NCBI RefSeq assembly: GCF_900115705.1
Contig: NZ_FOXL01000005.1
Location: 228,454 to 292,453 of the forward strand
Direction of reading: 5' to 3'
DNA from: Frateuria terrea
GTDB taxonomy: Bacteria > Pseudomonadota > Gammaproteobacteria > Xanthomonadales > Rhodanobacteraceae
Length of the DNA stretch: 64,000 bases
The notes under the pieces were generated by a model. The model was given only the letters and a program-made list of their open reading frames with translations, was not told the origin of the DNA and did not search any database. Made by a program: the position numbers and the translations under genes. Shown here piece by piece: positions 37,543-45,798 of the stretch. Each line of letters begins with the position of its first letter. Positions within the stretch are counted from its first letter, which is position 1.

Positions 37543-38871
37543 ATGCCGGCCGAACCCGTAAGCACCGGCGACATCTGCTCGCCACCGCGACCCGACTGGA
37601 AGCGGCGCCTGGTGTGGGTGGGCCTGGGCGCCCTTGCGGCGCTGGTGATCGGCGTGCTGGCGCTCAACCTGATTCCGCAGACCCAGCAACTGGTGCATCC
37701 GCTGGGCCCCCTGAGCCCGGTGGACAGCCCGCAGTTCCGCCGCGAGATCGGCAACCTGCTCGGGCCCACCATCGTCGACGGCAACGCGGTGGAGGATTTC
37801 CAGAACGGGGCGGAAATCTTCCCGGCGATGCTGGAGGCGATCCGCTCGGCGCAGTCCAGCGTCGACATGGAGACCTACATCTACTGGTCGGGCCACGTCG
37901 CCGACGAGTTCGTCAAGGCGCTCACCGAGCGCGCCCGCGCCGGCGTGCGAGTGCACGTGATCGCCGACTGGGTCGGCTCGACCAGGATGCATGACGACGT
38001 GGTCGAGGCACTCCGCGCCGGCGGCGTGCACTTCGAATACTTCCATCCGCTGCGCTGGTACGACATCGACCGCTTCAACAACCGCACCCACCGCAAGTTG
38101 CTGATCGTCGACGGGCGGGTGGCCTTCACCGGCGGTGTGGGTATCGCCGACGAATGGAACGGCCACGGCGACAAGCCGGGCATCTGGCGCGACATGCAGA
38201 TCCGCGTCATCGGTCCCGGCGCGTTGCAGATGCAGGCGGTGTTCGAGGACAACTGGATCGCCACCACCGGCCAGGCCCTGCTGGGCGCCCAGTACTACCC
38301 GCAGGTCCCCGCGGCAGGCGACGTGGCCGTGCAGACGGTCGCCAGTTCGCCCGAGGGCGGCAGCGAGAACCTGCAGCTGATGTACCTGATGGCGATCGAC
38401 GGCGCGCGCCGGTCGATCGATCTGGAGGCAGCCTATTTCGTGCCCGACGAACTCACCATGGCCGCCCTGAAGCGCGCGCTCGGGCGCGGCGTGCGCATCC
38501 GCCTGGTGGTGCCCGGTCCCTACGTCGACAGCGAGCTCATCAAGAACGCGTCGCAGACCCGGTGGGGCGAGATGCTGCGGGCCGGCGCGCGCATCTGGCG
38601 CTTCCAGCCGGCGATGTTCCACAACAAGCTGATGATCGTGGACGACTATCTCACCATCGCCGGCAGCGCCAACTTCGACAACCGCTCCTTCAGCCTCAAC
38701 GACGAATCGAACGTGCTGGTGTTCGACCGCGGCTTCGCCGCCAAGATGACAGCCGTCGTCGAGCGCGACATCGGTCAGTCAAGGGAGCTCTCCCTGGAGC
38801 AATGGCGACACCGCCCGTGGACGCGCCGCGTGCTGGACTGGCTCTCCGCGCTGGGCGCGACCCAGTACTAG
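37543..38871 (+). CDS. Cardiolipin synthase-like phospholipase D protein
   Basis: Phosphatidyl transferase of the phospholipase D superfamily, probably making cardiolipin. The 442-residue product has one N-terminal membrane segment (about 22-43, VWVGLGALAALVIGVLALNL) and two HKD motifs: HRKLLIVD at 183-190 and HNKLMIVD at 360-367, each followed by the usual Gly/Ser and Asn residues (GSANFDNRS). The ATG at 37543 has AGGAG upstream. It resembles ClsB/ClsC-type enzymes. The stop overlaps the Shine-Dalgarno of the next gene. Confidence 0.9.
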   Translation: MPAEPVSTGDICSPPRPDWKRRLVWVGLGALAALVIGVLALNLIPQTQQLVHPLGPLSPVDSPQFRREIGNLLGPTIVDGNAVEDFQNGAEIFPAMLEAIRSAQSSVDMETYIYWSGHVADEFVKALTERARAGVRVHVIADWVGSTRMHDDVVEALRAGGVHFEYFHPLRWYDIDRFNNRTHRKLLIVDGRVAFTGGVGIADEWNGHGDKPGIWRDMQIRVIGPGALQMQAVFEDNWIATTGQALLGAQYYPQVPAAGDVAVQTVASSPEGGSENLQLMYLMAIDGARRSIDLEAAYFVPDELTMAALKRALGRGVRIRLVVPGPYVDSELIKNASQTRWGEMLRAGARIWRFQPAMFHNKLMIVDDYLTIAGSANFDNRSFSLNDESNVLVFDRGFAAKMTAVVERDIGQSRELSLEQWRHRPWTRRVLDWLSALGATQY

Positions 38872-38881
38872 GAGGATGCCG

Positions 38882-39685
38882 ATGCCCGCCCGCAAACCGC
38901 TCAAGGTCGCCACCTTCAATATCAACGGCGTGCGTACGCGACTGGCCTCGCTGCTGGCCTGGCTCGAACGCGAGAAACCGGACGTCGCCTGCCTGCAGGA
39001 GCTCAAGGCGCCGGACGAGGCCTTCCCTACCGAGGCCATCCGCGATGCTGGCTACGGCGCGATCTGGCACGGCCAGCGTTCGTGGAACGGCGTGGCGATC
39101 CTGGCCCGCGGCATGGAACCGCTGGAAAGCCGCCGCGGCCTGCCGGGCGACTCCGGGGACACGCAGAGCCGCTACCTGGAAGCGGCTGCGCACGGCCTGA
39201 TCGTCGGCTGCCTCTACCTGCCCAACGGCAACCCGCAGCCGGGGCCGAAGTTCGATTACAAGCTGGCCTGGTTCGACCGCTTCATCGAGTACGCGCAGGG
39301 GCTCATCGACAGCGAGCATCCGGTGGTACTGGCCGGCGACTACAACGTGGTCCCCACCGACGAAGACATCTACAACCCGCGCTCCTGGCGCAAGGACGCC
39401 CTGCTGCAGCCGGAAAGCCGCGAGCGCTACGCAGACCTGCTGGCGCAGGGCTGGACCGATTCGCTGCGCCAGCAGTTCGGCGAGGAACGGGTGTACACGT
39501 TCTGGGATTACTTCCGCCAGCACTGGGAGCGCAACTCGGGTCTGCGCATCGATCACCTGCTGCTCAACCGTGCGCTGGCCCCGCGGCTGAAGGACGCCGG
39601 CGTCGATCGCTGGGTACGCGCCCTGCCGCATCCGAGCGACCACGCGCCCACCTGGATCACCCTCGGCCACGGCAAGGCCGGCTGA
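38882..39685 (+). CDS. xth: Exodeoxyribonuclease III (AP endonuclease family)
   Basis: Repairs abasic sites and removes 3'-blocking groups. The 267-residue product has the EEP-fold motifs FNINGVRTRL, CLQELKAPDE with the metal-binding Glu, the LAGDYNVVPTDEDIYNP segment, and the C-terminal LRIDHLLLN plus HPSDHAPTW with the catalytic His/Asp. The ATG at 38882 has AGGAGG six bases upstream; an ATG at 38876 overlaps that site and is not used. It begins directly after the phospholipase gene, so the two form a likely two-gene unit. Confidence 0.94.
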   Translation: MPARKPLKVATFNINGVRTRLASLLAWLEREKPDVACLQELKAPDEAFPTEAIRDAGYGAIWHGQRSWNGVAILARGMEPLESRRGLPGDSGDTQSRYLEAAAHGLIVGCLYLPNGNPQPGPKFDYKLAWFDRFIEYAQGLIDSEHPVVLAGDYNVVPTDEDIYNPRSWRKDALLQPESRERYADLLAQGWTDSLRQQFGEERVYTFWDYFRQHWERNSGLRIDHLLLNRALAPRLKDAGVDRWVRALPHPSDHAPTWITLGHGKAG

Positions 39686-39866
39686 GCCCGGGACGCGCGC
39701 GCGGCCCTTGCATGGCCGTCGCACCGGGGGCAACGGCCGGCCCCGCTCGCCCTGGATGATCGTGGAACTGCGTTCGGCCTGCCGTCACGGGCGTTTGCCC
39801 GGCGGTGGCTACCCTTGCGCCACCCGGCAATGGCAGAGTGGCCCCGTCCTAGCACCTGGAGCATCC

Positions 39867-42590
39867 ATGCGCCTCCTGCCCTGCCTCGCCGGCTTCGCGC
39901 TGGCCGCCTCCTGCCTGGCCGCCCAGGCTGCCGATACCCTCGCCGCCGGCGCCTACGCGCGCGATCCGGCGCAACCGATCGACCGGGCCTACACCGCGCA
40001 GATCGGCAAGTTCACCACCGATGCGAGTTTCAACACGCCGCTGACCGATTACCTGCCCGCCTCATCCAGCGTACCGACGCCGCTGCAGGTGCTCGGCCAC
40101 ATCGCCGGCGCGGCCGATTGGCTGCCCTACTCGGCCGACGTCTACCGCTACTTCCGGGCCCTTGATAGCGCCAGTCCCCGCGTGAAGGTATTGACCATCG
40201 GCAAGACCGAGGAAGGCCGCGAGATGATCGCCGTGGCGATCGCCGACCAAGCGCTGCTGGCCAACCTCCAGGCCAACGACGCACGCCTGGCGCAGCTGGC
40301 CGACCCGCGCACCATCGGCATGGACGACGCGAAGGCCGATGCGCTGGTCAAGCAGACCACGCCGGTCTACTACCTCACCGGCTCCATCCACTCGACCGAG
40401 ACCGGCGCACCCACCGCGCTGATGGAGCTTGCCTACCGCCTTGCCGTGGACGACGCCCCGTACATCCGCAGCATCCGTTCGCACGTGATCACCCTGATCA
40501 CGCCGATCGTCGAGGTGGACGGCCGCGACCGCATGGTCGACCTCTACAACTGGCACAAGGCCAACCCCGGCAAGGATTACCCGCACCTGCTCTACTGGGG
40601 CCACTACGTCGCGCACGACAACAACCGCGACGCCATGGGCATGACCCTGGCGCTCACCCGCAACGTCGCCGACACCTTCATCGGCTGGCATGCGCAAGTA
40701 CTGCACGACCTGCACGAGTCGGTGCCATTCCTCTACGACAATACCGTCGGCGACGGCCCGTACAACGCGTGGATCGATCCGATCCTCACCGGCGAATGGC
40801 AGCAGCTGGGCTGGGACAACGTGCAGAAGATGACCCAGCTGGGCCTGCCCGGCGTGTTCACCCATGGCGACTTCGACACCTGGAGTCCCGGCTACCTGAT
40901 GTTCATCGCCGCCATGCACAACGGCATCAGCCGCCTGTACGAGACCTTCGGCAACGGCGGCGCCGACACGCGCAAGCGGATCCTCGATCCGTCCGAATAC
41001 GAGCGCACCTGGTACCGCCCCAACCCGCCGCTGCCGGAGGTGACCTGGTCGCAGCGCGACAACAACAACTACGAGCAGGCCGGCGTGCTCACGGCGCTGG
41101 ACTACTTCGCGCACAACAGCCAGGCGTTCCTCAAGAACTTCTACCTGAAGGCCAAGCGCTCGATCGAGAAGCCCACCGAGGCGGGCCCTGCCGCCTACGT
41201 GCTGCCGGGCGACGAGAAGCGCAGCGGCACCCAGGCCCAGTTGCTGCGCGTGCTCGAGCGCCAGCACGTGGAGATCAGCCGCGCCAGCGCGCCTTTCAGC
41301 GTGATCCTTCCCGCCGGCGCCGACGGCAAGAAGCAGACGCGCCGCTTTCCCGCCGGCAGCTACGTCATTCGCATGGACCAGCCCTACTCGCGCATCGCCG
41401 ACGCCCTGCTCGATAGGCAGTACTGGTCGCCCAAGGACCCTCAGCAGCATCCCTACGACGACACCGGCTGGTCGATGGGCGATCTGTTCGACGTCCAGGT
41501 GGTGCGCGTCACCGCCCCGGACGTGCTCAAGACGCCGATGGCGAGGCTGGACAAGCCGGTGGACGTGCCGGCGGGTCTGGCCGGCGTCGACGTGGCAAAC
41601 GGCAAGCTGCCGCGCATTGCGTTGATGCACACCTGGTTCGGCACGCAGACCGGGGGCTGGTGGCGCATGGCGCTGGATCAGCTGGGCCTGCATTACGACT
41701 ACATCAGCACGCAGGACGTCGCGCGCATGGGCGACCTGCGCGCGAGGTACGACGCGATCCTGTTCGCCCCCATCGGCGGCGCCAGCCTGCGCCGCATCGT
41801 CGACGGCCTGCCGATGTGGGGCAATCCGATGCCCTGGCAGACCAGCGCGCTGACGCCCAACCTGGGCCACATCGACAGCACGCCGGACATCCGCCCGGGC
41901 CTGGGAGAAGCGGGCCTGGCCAAGCTCAAGCGTTTCGTGCATGAGGGCGGCCTGCTGGTCACCGCCGAGGACACCGCGCAGTTCGCCATCGACGCCGGGC
42001 TGGCGCCGGGCGTCTTCACCACGCGTACGACCAAGCTCAAGGTGGTCGGCAGCGTGCTGCAGGCGGACGTCGTCGACCGCGACAGCCCGATCGCCGCCGG
42101 CTACGCCGACCACCTGGCGCTGTACAGCTCGGACGGCCAGTCCTTCACTGTGTCCAACCTGGTGACCGGCGACGGTGGCCTGCCCAGCGCCCGTGATGCC
42201 GAACGCCCGACCGGGCGCGGCGGCCCCCGGGACAAGGATGCTCCCCAAGGCCGCCCGTTCGCCGCCCCGCCCGCGCTGCCCGATGCCAAACCGTGGCAGG
42301 CGCTGCCGCTCAACGAGGACCAGGCTTACAACAATCCGTGGGTAATTCCGCAAGGCCAGCGCCCACGGGTGATCCTGCGTTTCGCCGACGCCAAGCGGCT
42401 GCTGATTTCCGGCCTGCTCGACGGCGGCAGCGAGATGGCCGAGCACGCGGCGGTGGTCGACGCGCGCTACGGCATGGGTCACGTGCTGCTGTTCGCCGGC
42501 AATCCGATCTGGCGCGGGGAGACTTTGGGAAGCTATCCGCTGGTGCTCAACGCCTTGACGCACTTCGATCGGCTGGACACGGGGCGCTGA
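39867..42590 (+). CDS. Secreted M14-family zinc carboxypeptidase-like protein
   Basis: Large periplasmic or secreted metallopeptidase. The 907-residue precursor has a signal peptide (1-22, ending AAQAA). The N-terminal M14 domain (about 50-450) has the zinc motif GSIHSTETG, the DNNRD segment, and LHDLHESVPF with a possible third His ligand. The C-terminal half (about 550-880) contains a glutamine-amidotransferase-like region (ALMHTWFGTQTGGWW, GGLLVTAED). Such M14 plus class-I-GAT-like proteins are common in xanthomonads; the substrate is unknown. A Pro/Arg-rich linker lies near residues 780-815. It is a single gene with a weak ribosome site. Confidence 0.85.
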   Translation: MRLLPCLAGFALAASCLAAQAADTLAAGAYARDPAQPIDRAYTAQIGKFTTDASFNTPLTDYLPASSSVPTPLQVLGHIAGAADWLPYSADVYRYFRALDSASPRVKVLTIGKTEEGREMIAVAIADQALLANLQANDARLAQLADPRTIGMDDAKADALVKQTTPVYYLTGSIHSTETGAPTALMELAYRLAVDDAPYIRSIRSHVITLITPIVEVDGRDRMVDLYNWHKANPGKDYPHLLYWGHYVAHDNNRDAMGMTLALTRNVADTFIGWHAQVLHDLHESVPFLYDNTVGDGPYNAWIDPILTGEWQQLGWDNVQKMTQLGLPGVFTHGDFDTWSPGYLMFIAAMHNGISRLYETFGNGGADTRKRILDPSEYERTWYRPNPPLPEVTWSQRDNNNYEQAGVLTALDYFAHNSQAFLKNFYLKAKRSIEKPTEAGPAAYVLPGDEKRSGTQAQLLRVLERQHVEISRASAPFSVILPAGADGKKQTRRFPAGSYVIRMDQPYSRIADALLDRQYWSPKDPQQHPYDDTGWSMGDLFDVQVVRVTAPDVLKTPMARLDKPVDVPAGLAGVDVANGKLPRIALMHTWFGTQTGGWWRMALDQLGLHYDYISTQDVARMGDLRARYDAILFAPIGGASLRRIVDGLPMWGNPMPWQTSALTPNLGHIDSTPDIRPGLGEAGLAKLKRFVHEGGLLVTAEDTAQFAIDAGLAPGVFTTRTTKLKVVGSVLQADVVDRDSPIAAGYADHLALYSSDGQSFTVSNLVTGDGGLPSARDAERPTGRGGPRDKDAPQGRPFAAPPALPDAKPWQALPLNEDQAYNNPWVIPQGQRPRVILRFADAKRLLISGLLDGGSEMAEHAAVVDARYGMGHVLLFAGNPIWRGETLGSYPLVLNALTHFDRLDTGR

Positions 42591-42623
42591 AGCCGAAGCG
42601 GCCCCCGACTTCGGCGCCGTGCG

Positions 42624-42672
42624 CCTACGCCCAGGGCGAACGGTTGGATAGTTCCGTTCGTGCCGAGCGTAG
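42624..42672. repeat. Imperfect palindromic repeat (GAACGG...CCGTTCGTGCCGAGCG)
   Basis: CTACGC and GCGTAG bracket GAACGG...CCGTTC around a 10-base loop. The flank CCGAAGGCCAGAGTCGAAGCAC resembles a repeat widely found between genes in proteobacteria. It lies in the spacer between the M14 and PepSY genes. Confidence 0.6.
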
Positions 42673-42840
42673 GCCGAAGGCCAGAGTCGAAGCACCGGCC
42701 AAGTCCGAACCCTCGCCTCGAGGGAGAGCTCTCGAAGACACGCCTGCCTGAACACCGCAGCCCCCGCTCACGGCTTTTTCATCGCCCATTGCCGTTGGCG
42801 CCCGAAAACTCGAGCGCATGACCCCGACCGAGGAACGGCC

Positions 42841-43260
42841 ATGAAAAAATTCGCTTCGATGACCCTCGCGCTGGCCCTGGGCGCTTCCGGCGCGGCGCTG
42901 GCGCAGCAGGCGATGACCGAGGCCCAGGTACGCCAGACGCTGATCCACCAGGGCTATACCGACATCGACGACCTCAAGTTCGACGGCGGCGTGTGGCGCG
43001 CCAAGGCGGACAGCGCCGATGGCAGCGACGTCAAGCTGCGCGTCGATCCGAAGACCGGCAAGGTGTACCCGGACAAGGAGGTCTCGCGCCTGAGCGAGGA
43101 CGACGTACGCGCCGCGCTCGCCACGCAGGGCTACAGCAACGTGCACGACGTCGACTTCGACGACGGCGTGTGGCATGCCAAGGCGGACGACAAGAACGAC
43201 CACCGCGTGAAACTGACCGTCGATCCGGCCAACGGCCACGTGATCGATAGCGAGGATTGA
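42841..43260 (+). CDS. Secreted protein with two PepSY-like domains
   Basis: The 139-residue precursor has a signal peptide (1-21, ending GAALA) and two homologous PepSY-like repeats, about 24-76 and 82-136. In each a helix (TEAQVRQTLIHQGYTDIDDL and SEDDVRAALATQGYSNVHDV) is followed by two strands with W-x-AKAD and VKL-VDP-xG. PepSY modules usually bind or inhibit proteases or other exported proteins. No partner is certain; the nearest upstream gene is the large secreted M14 peptidase on the same strand, which makes an inhibitor or chaperone link tempting but unproven. Confidence 0.85.
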   Translation: MKKFASMTLALALGASGAALAQQAMTEAQVRQTLIHQGYTDIDDLKFDGGVWRAKADSADGSDVKLRVDPKTGKVYPDKEVSRLSEDDVRAALATQGYSNVHDVDFDDGVWHAKADDKNDHRVKLTVDPANGHVIDSED

Positions 43261-43264
43261 CGCT

Positions 43265-43420
43265 TCAGCGCGCCGGCGCGCCCGCAGCGGGGTTGAGCGC
43301 CTGGTCCGTGGGCGCCGAGCGGAACTGGTGCCGCCAGCGCAGCGCGCCCAGCACCAGCAGCACCAGCAGTGCCACCAGCAGCAGGATCAATCCGCGCCGG
43401 CGCTTGCCCTTGTTCTTCAT
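43265..43420 (-). CDS. Small single-pass membrane protein
   Basis: The 51-residue product has a basic N-terminus (KNKGKRRRG), one strongly hydrophobic segment (LILLLVALLVLLVLGAL, about 11-27) and a polar tail. It is probably a small inner-membrane protein with its C-terminus in the periplasm. No family is recognised and the ribosome site is weak. It is convergent with the PepSY gene and lies just downstream of the 2'-5' RNA ligase-like gene on the same strand. Confidence 0.5.
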   Translation of the reverse strand: MKNKGKRRRGLILLLVALLVLLVLGALRWRHQFRSAPTDQALNPAAGAPAR

Positions 43421-43470
43421 GCCGCCACCGTAGCCGGGCGATTGTCGCCGCCGCGTGCGCATCGAGACGC

Positions 43471-44046
43471 CTAGCCGACCAGTTCCCAGCGCCCCAGCAC
43501 GCGGTACTCGGTGCGTCCGAGCAGGCTGTGGACCAGCACGAACTCGCGTGCCGTCCAGCCGAGCGGCTCGACCGGCTGCGCCGGGACGCGGCGGGCGTCG
43601 TACAGCAGCGTCACGTGCGGCACGAACGCACGCTCGCGCCGTCCCAGTCCCGCGACGGCGAGCCGCGCGCCCAGCCCTGCATGCAGCATGGCCAGGCCGG
43701 TCGCCGCACCTGCGCCAAGCAGCACGAACGGGTGCTTGCCAGGGCGGCCGGCGAAACTGGCCACGCGATCGAAGCACGTTTCGAACGCGCCCATCGCGAT
43801 GCCGGCCGCAGCGGCGCGCGCATCATCCACTCGCTGCTGCGGAACGCCGGCGAAGTCGCCCAGGTGATGCAGCGTCACGTGCAGGTGTGAGGTCGGCCGC
43901 GGCCGGCCTTTTAGGCCCAGGCGCCCGCGCAGGTCGGCGGCAAGCTCCGCCAGCTGGGCGGCCGAGGCCGGCGGCGGCATCACGGCAAAGAACAGGCGGT
44001 CGGTCGGATGGGGCGCGGCAAGGCCGTCCAGGGAAGTCTGCTGCAT
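43471..44046 (-). CDS. thpR: RNA 2',3'-cyclic phosphodiesterase (2H family, ThpR-like)
   Basis: Opens 2',3'-cyclic phosphates on RNA ends (formerly called 2'-5' RNA ligase). The 191-residue product is a bilobal 2H phosphoesterase with two HxT motifs, HVTL at 56-59 and again within FVPHVTLLYD, plus the N-terminal RLFFAVMPP. The ATG at 44046 gives a typical length; an in-frame ATG about 30 bases upstream is possible. It lies between the small membrane protein and the divergent cupin gene. Confidence 0.9.
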   Translation of the reverse strand: MQQTSLDGLAAPHPTDRLFFAVMPPPASAAQLAELAADLRGRLGLKGRPRPTSHLHVTLHHLGDFAGVPQQRVDDARAAAAGIAMGAFETCFDRVASFAGRPGKHPFVLLGAGAATGLAMLHAGLGARLAVAGLGRRERAFVPHVTLLYDARRVPAQPVEPLGWTAREFVLVHSLLGRTEYRVLGRWELVG

Positions 44047-44175
44047 GGGAACCGGCACGAAGCAAGGGGCCACCATTGTAGAAGCCTGCCGTGGTACAGC
44101 CCGCGCGCTGCACGCCCGCACGTGGGCGTGTGCCGAAGCGGTGCACAATAGCCGATCCCATCAGCGAGCCTTCCC

Positions 44176-44625
44176 ATGCCGAAGATCGACACTTCCAGCG
44201 TTCCCGAGCGCCGCGGCTCGGGCTATCCCGCCCCCTACGCGCAGGCCGCGGCGGGCCGCATCAAGCAGGCGCTGGGCGATGCCGGCGGCCTGTCCGACTT
44301 CGGCGTCAACCTGAGCCGCCTGCCGCCCGGCGGCTGGTCGAGCCAGCGCCACTGGCACAGCCGGGAGGACGAGTTCGTCTATGTGTTGTCGGGCGAACTG
44401 GTGCTGGTCACCGAGGCCGGCGAGCAGCCGTTGCGCGCGGGCGACTGCGCCGCCTTCGCCAAGAACGTCGCCGACGGGCACCACCTGATCAACCGCGGCA
44501 ACGAAACGGCCGTCTATCTGGAGATCGGCACGCGCTCGGCCGACGACGCCTGCCACTACCCGGACATCGACCTGTACGTCGAAGGCGACGGCGATTACAC
44601 CCACAAGGACGGCACGCCCTACTAG
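44176..44625 (+). CDS. Cupin-domain protein
   Basis: Single-domain cupin of 149 residues, of unknown substrate. Cupin motif 1 (WHSREDEFVYVLSGELVLV, with His, Glu and Gly) and motif 2 (GDCAAFAKNVADGHHLINRG, with the second His) are intact, so metal binding is likely. The C-terminal DIDLYVEGDGDYTHKDGTPY is shared by a group of small cupins often called sugar- or mannose-isomerase-like. It is divergent from the thpR-like gene, with about 130 bases between, and transcribed alone. Confidence 0.82.
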   Translation: MPKIDTSSVPERRGSGYPAPYAQAAAGRIKQALGDAGGLSDFGVNLSRLPPGGWSSQRHWHSREDEFVYVLSGELVLVTEAGEQPLRAGDCAAFAKNVADGHHLINRGNETAVYLEIGTRSADDACHYPDIDLYVEGDGDYTHKDGTPY

Positions 44626-45006
44626 GGCGCCATTCCAGGCCATCGTCGCCGGCCCCGGGATGGCCATGTCAGGCTTCGTGCCCGCAACCGCATGGATCGC
44701 GGTGGCCCGACGCGGGCGTCTCGCGGCAGTGGTCGCTGCAGCAACTGTCGCCGCCCGGCGCGGTCGTTGGCAGGAACGCGCCATAGAGGTAGCCGTTGTC
44801 TGATGCAGCGCCTGTCTGCGCGATAGCGGGCTGCGCGATGCCGCGCGGCGCATCGCGCCTCCCTGCCCTGGCTCAGCCAAGGGCCACCGCAAGGGGGGTG
44901 CGGGGAGCCGGGGTGCCACCACCGGCGAGGGAAGTGCGATGCGCCAACGGATCGGAGCGTGCCCGCCGCGGCGTGAAGGCGCCGGCGAGGAATCGCGCAG
45001 CGTGCG
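44626..45006. other. Spacer with a cysteine-rich minus-strand remnant
   Basis: 380 bases between the convergent cupin and YceI genes. On the minus strand one frame, open from about 44870 to a stop at 44669, contains a cysteine-rich stretch (GGDSCCSDHCRETPASG and DPCGCGHEA) but has no ATG, GTG or TTG start. A nearby ATG with a good AGGGAGG site is in a different frame. This looks like a frameshifted or degraded small metal-binding protein gene. No other gene was seen. Confidence 0.35.
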
Positions 45007-45594
45007 TCACTTGTCGCGCAGCGCCTCGACCTGGATGCGCAGGGCCACCTGCATGTCGAAGCCGTAGTGCTTGCCGGCATCCAGCCCGAAGGCGCTGCGG
45101 TCGAAGCTGCCCAGCGCGTCGGCCCCGCACCACTCGCGCTTGAGGATCGGATGCGGCATGCACTTGAAGTGGTCGATGCGAAGCTCGATCGGACGGGTAA
45201 CGCCGTGCAGGCTCAGCGTGCCTTCCACGCGCGTCGGTGCGCCATCGACGAAGCCGGCGAGGCGCCCCTTGAAGACAGCGCGGGGATGGTGCGCGACGTC
45301 GAAGAAATCCTTGCCGCGGGCCCAGGCATTGAGCGGCTCCTGTCCGAAATCGATGCTGTCCAGCGCGACGCTCACCTGGAGCGCGCCATTGCCGCCGGCC
45401 TTGTCCAGCTCGACCCAGCCCTGGCTGTGGTTGAACTTGCCGCGCCAGGTGGAGATGCCCATGTGGTCCGCTTCGAAGCTCGGATAGGTGTGATCGGGGT
45501 CGAGCGTGTAGCGCGCCGACGCGGCCGAGGCGACGAAGGAGAGCAGCAGCACCAAGGGCAACAGGCGGCGGACGAGGCGAAGCGAAACGTGCAT
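45007..45594 (-). CDS. YceI-family periplasmic protein
   Basis: Lipocalin-fold protein that binds a polyisoprenoid-like lipid. The 195-residue precursor has a signal peptide (about 1-27, ending AASA), then the YceI pattern: YTLDPDHTYPSFEADHMGIS, WRGKFNHSQGWVELDKA, and DFFDVAHHPRAVFKG. The end region DALGSFDRSAFGLDAGKHYGFDMQVALRIQVEA is family-typical. The ATG at 45594 is the natural start. The gene is divergent from the HWE kinase gene, with 204 bases between. Its physiological role is uncertain. Confidence 0.9.
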   Translation of the reverse strand: MHVSLRLVRRLLPLVLLLSFVASAASARYTLDPDHTYPSFEADHMGISTWRGKFNHSQGWVELDKAGGNGALQVSVALDSIDFGQEPLNAWARGKDFFDVAHHPRAVFKGRLAGFVDGAPTRVEGTLSLHGVTRPIELRIDHFKCMPHPILKREWCGADALGSFDRSAFGLDAGKHYGFDMQVALRIQVEALRDK

Positions 45595-45798
45595 GGCGGT
45601 TCCTGGTGGCCGGCGCCGGCGGCGCCTTCGTGGGGATGACGGGCAGGCACGGCGGGAATCGACATACCCTCGAGCAACCGGGGAGACCGGAGGTCACTTC
45701 CGCCGCATCGGCCTGCGTACGGAAAAACCTTCCGCGTCAGCTTTTTACGGAAGATGCATGCTGCCATGATGCCGATGCGGTCGGCACCGGAGCCTTTC

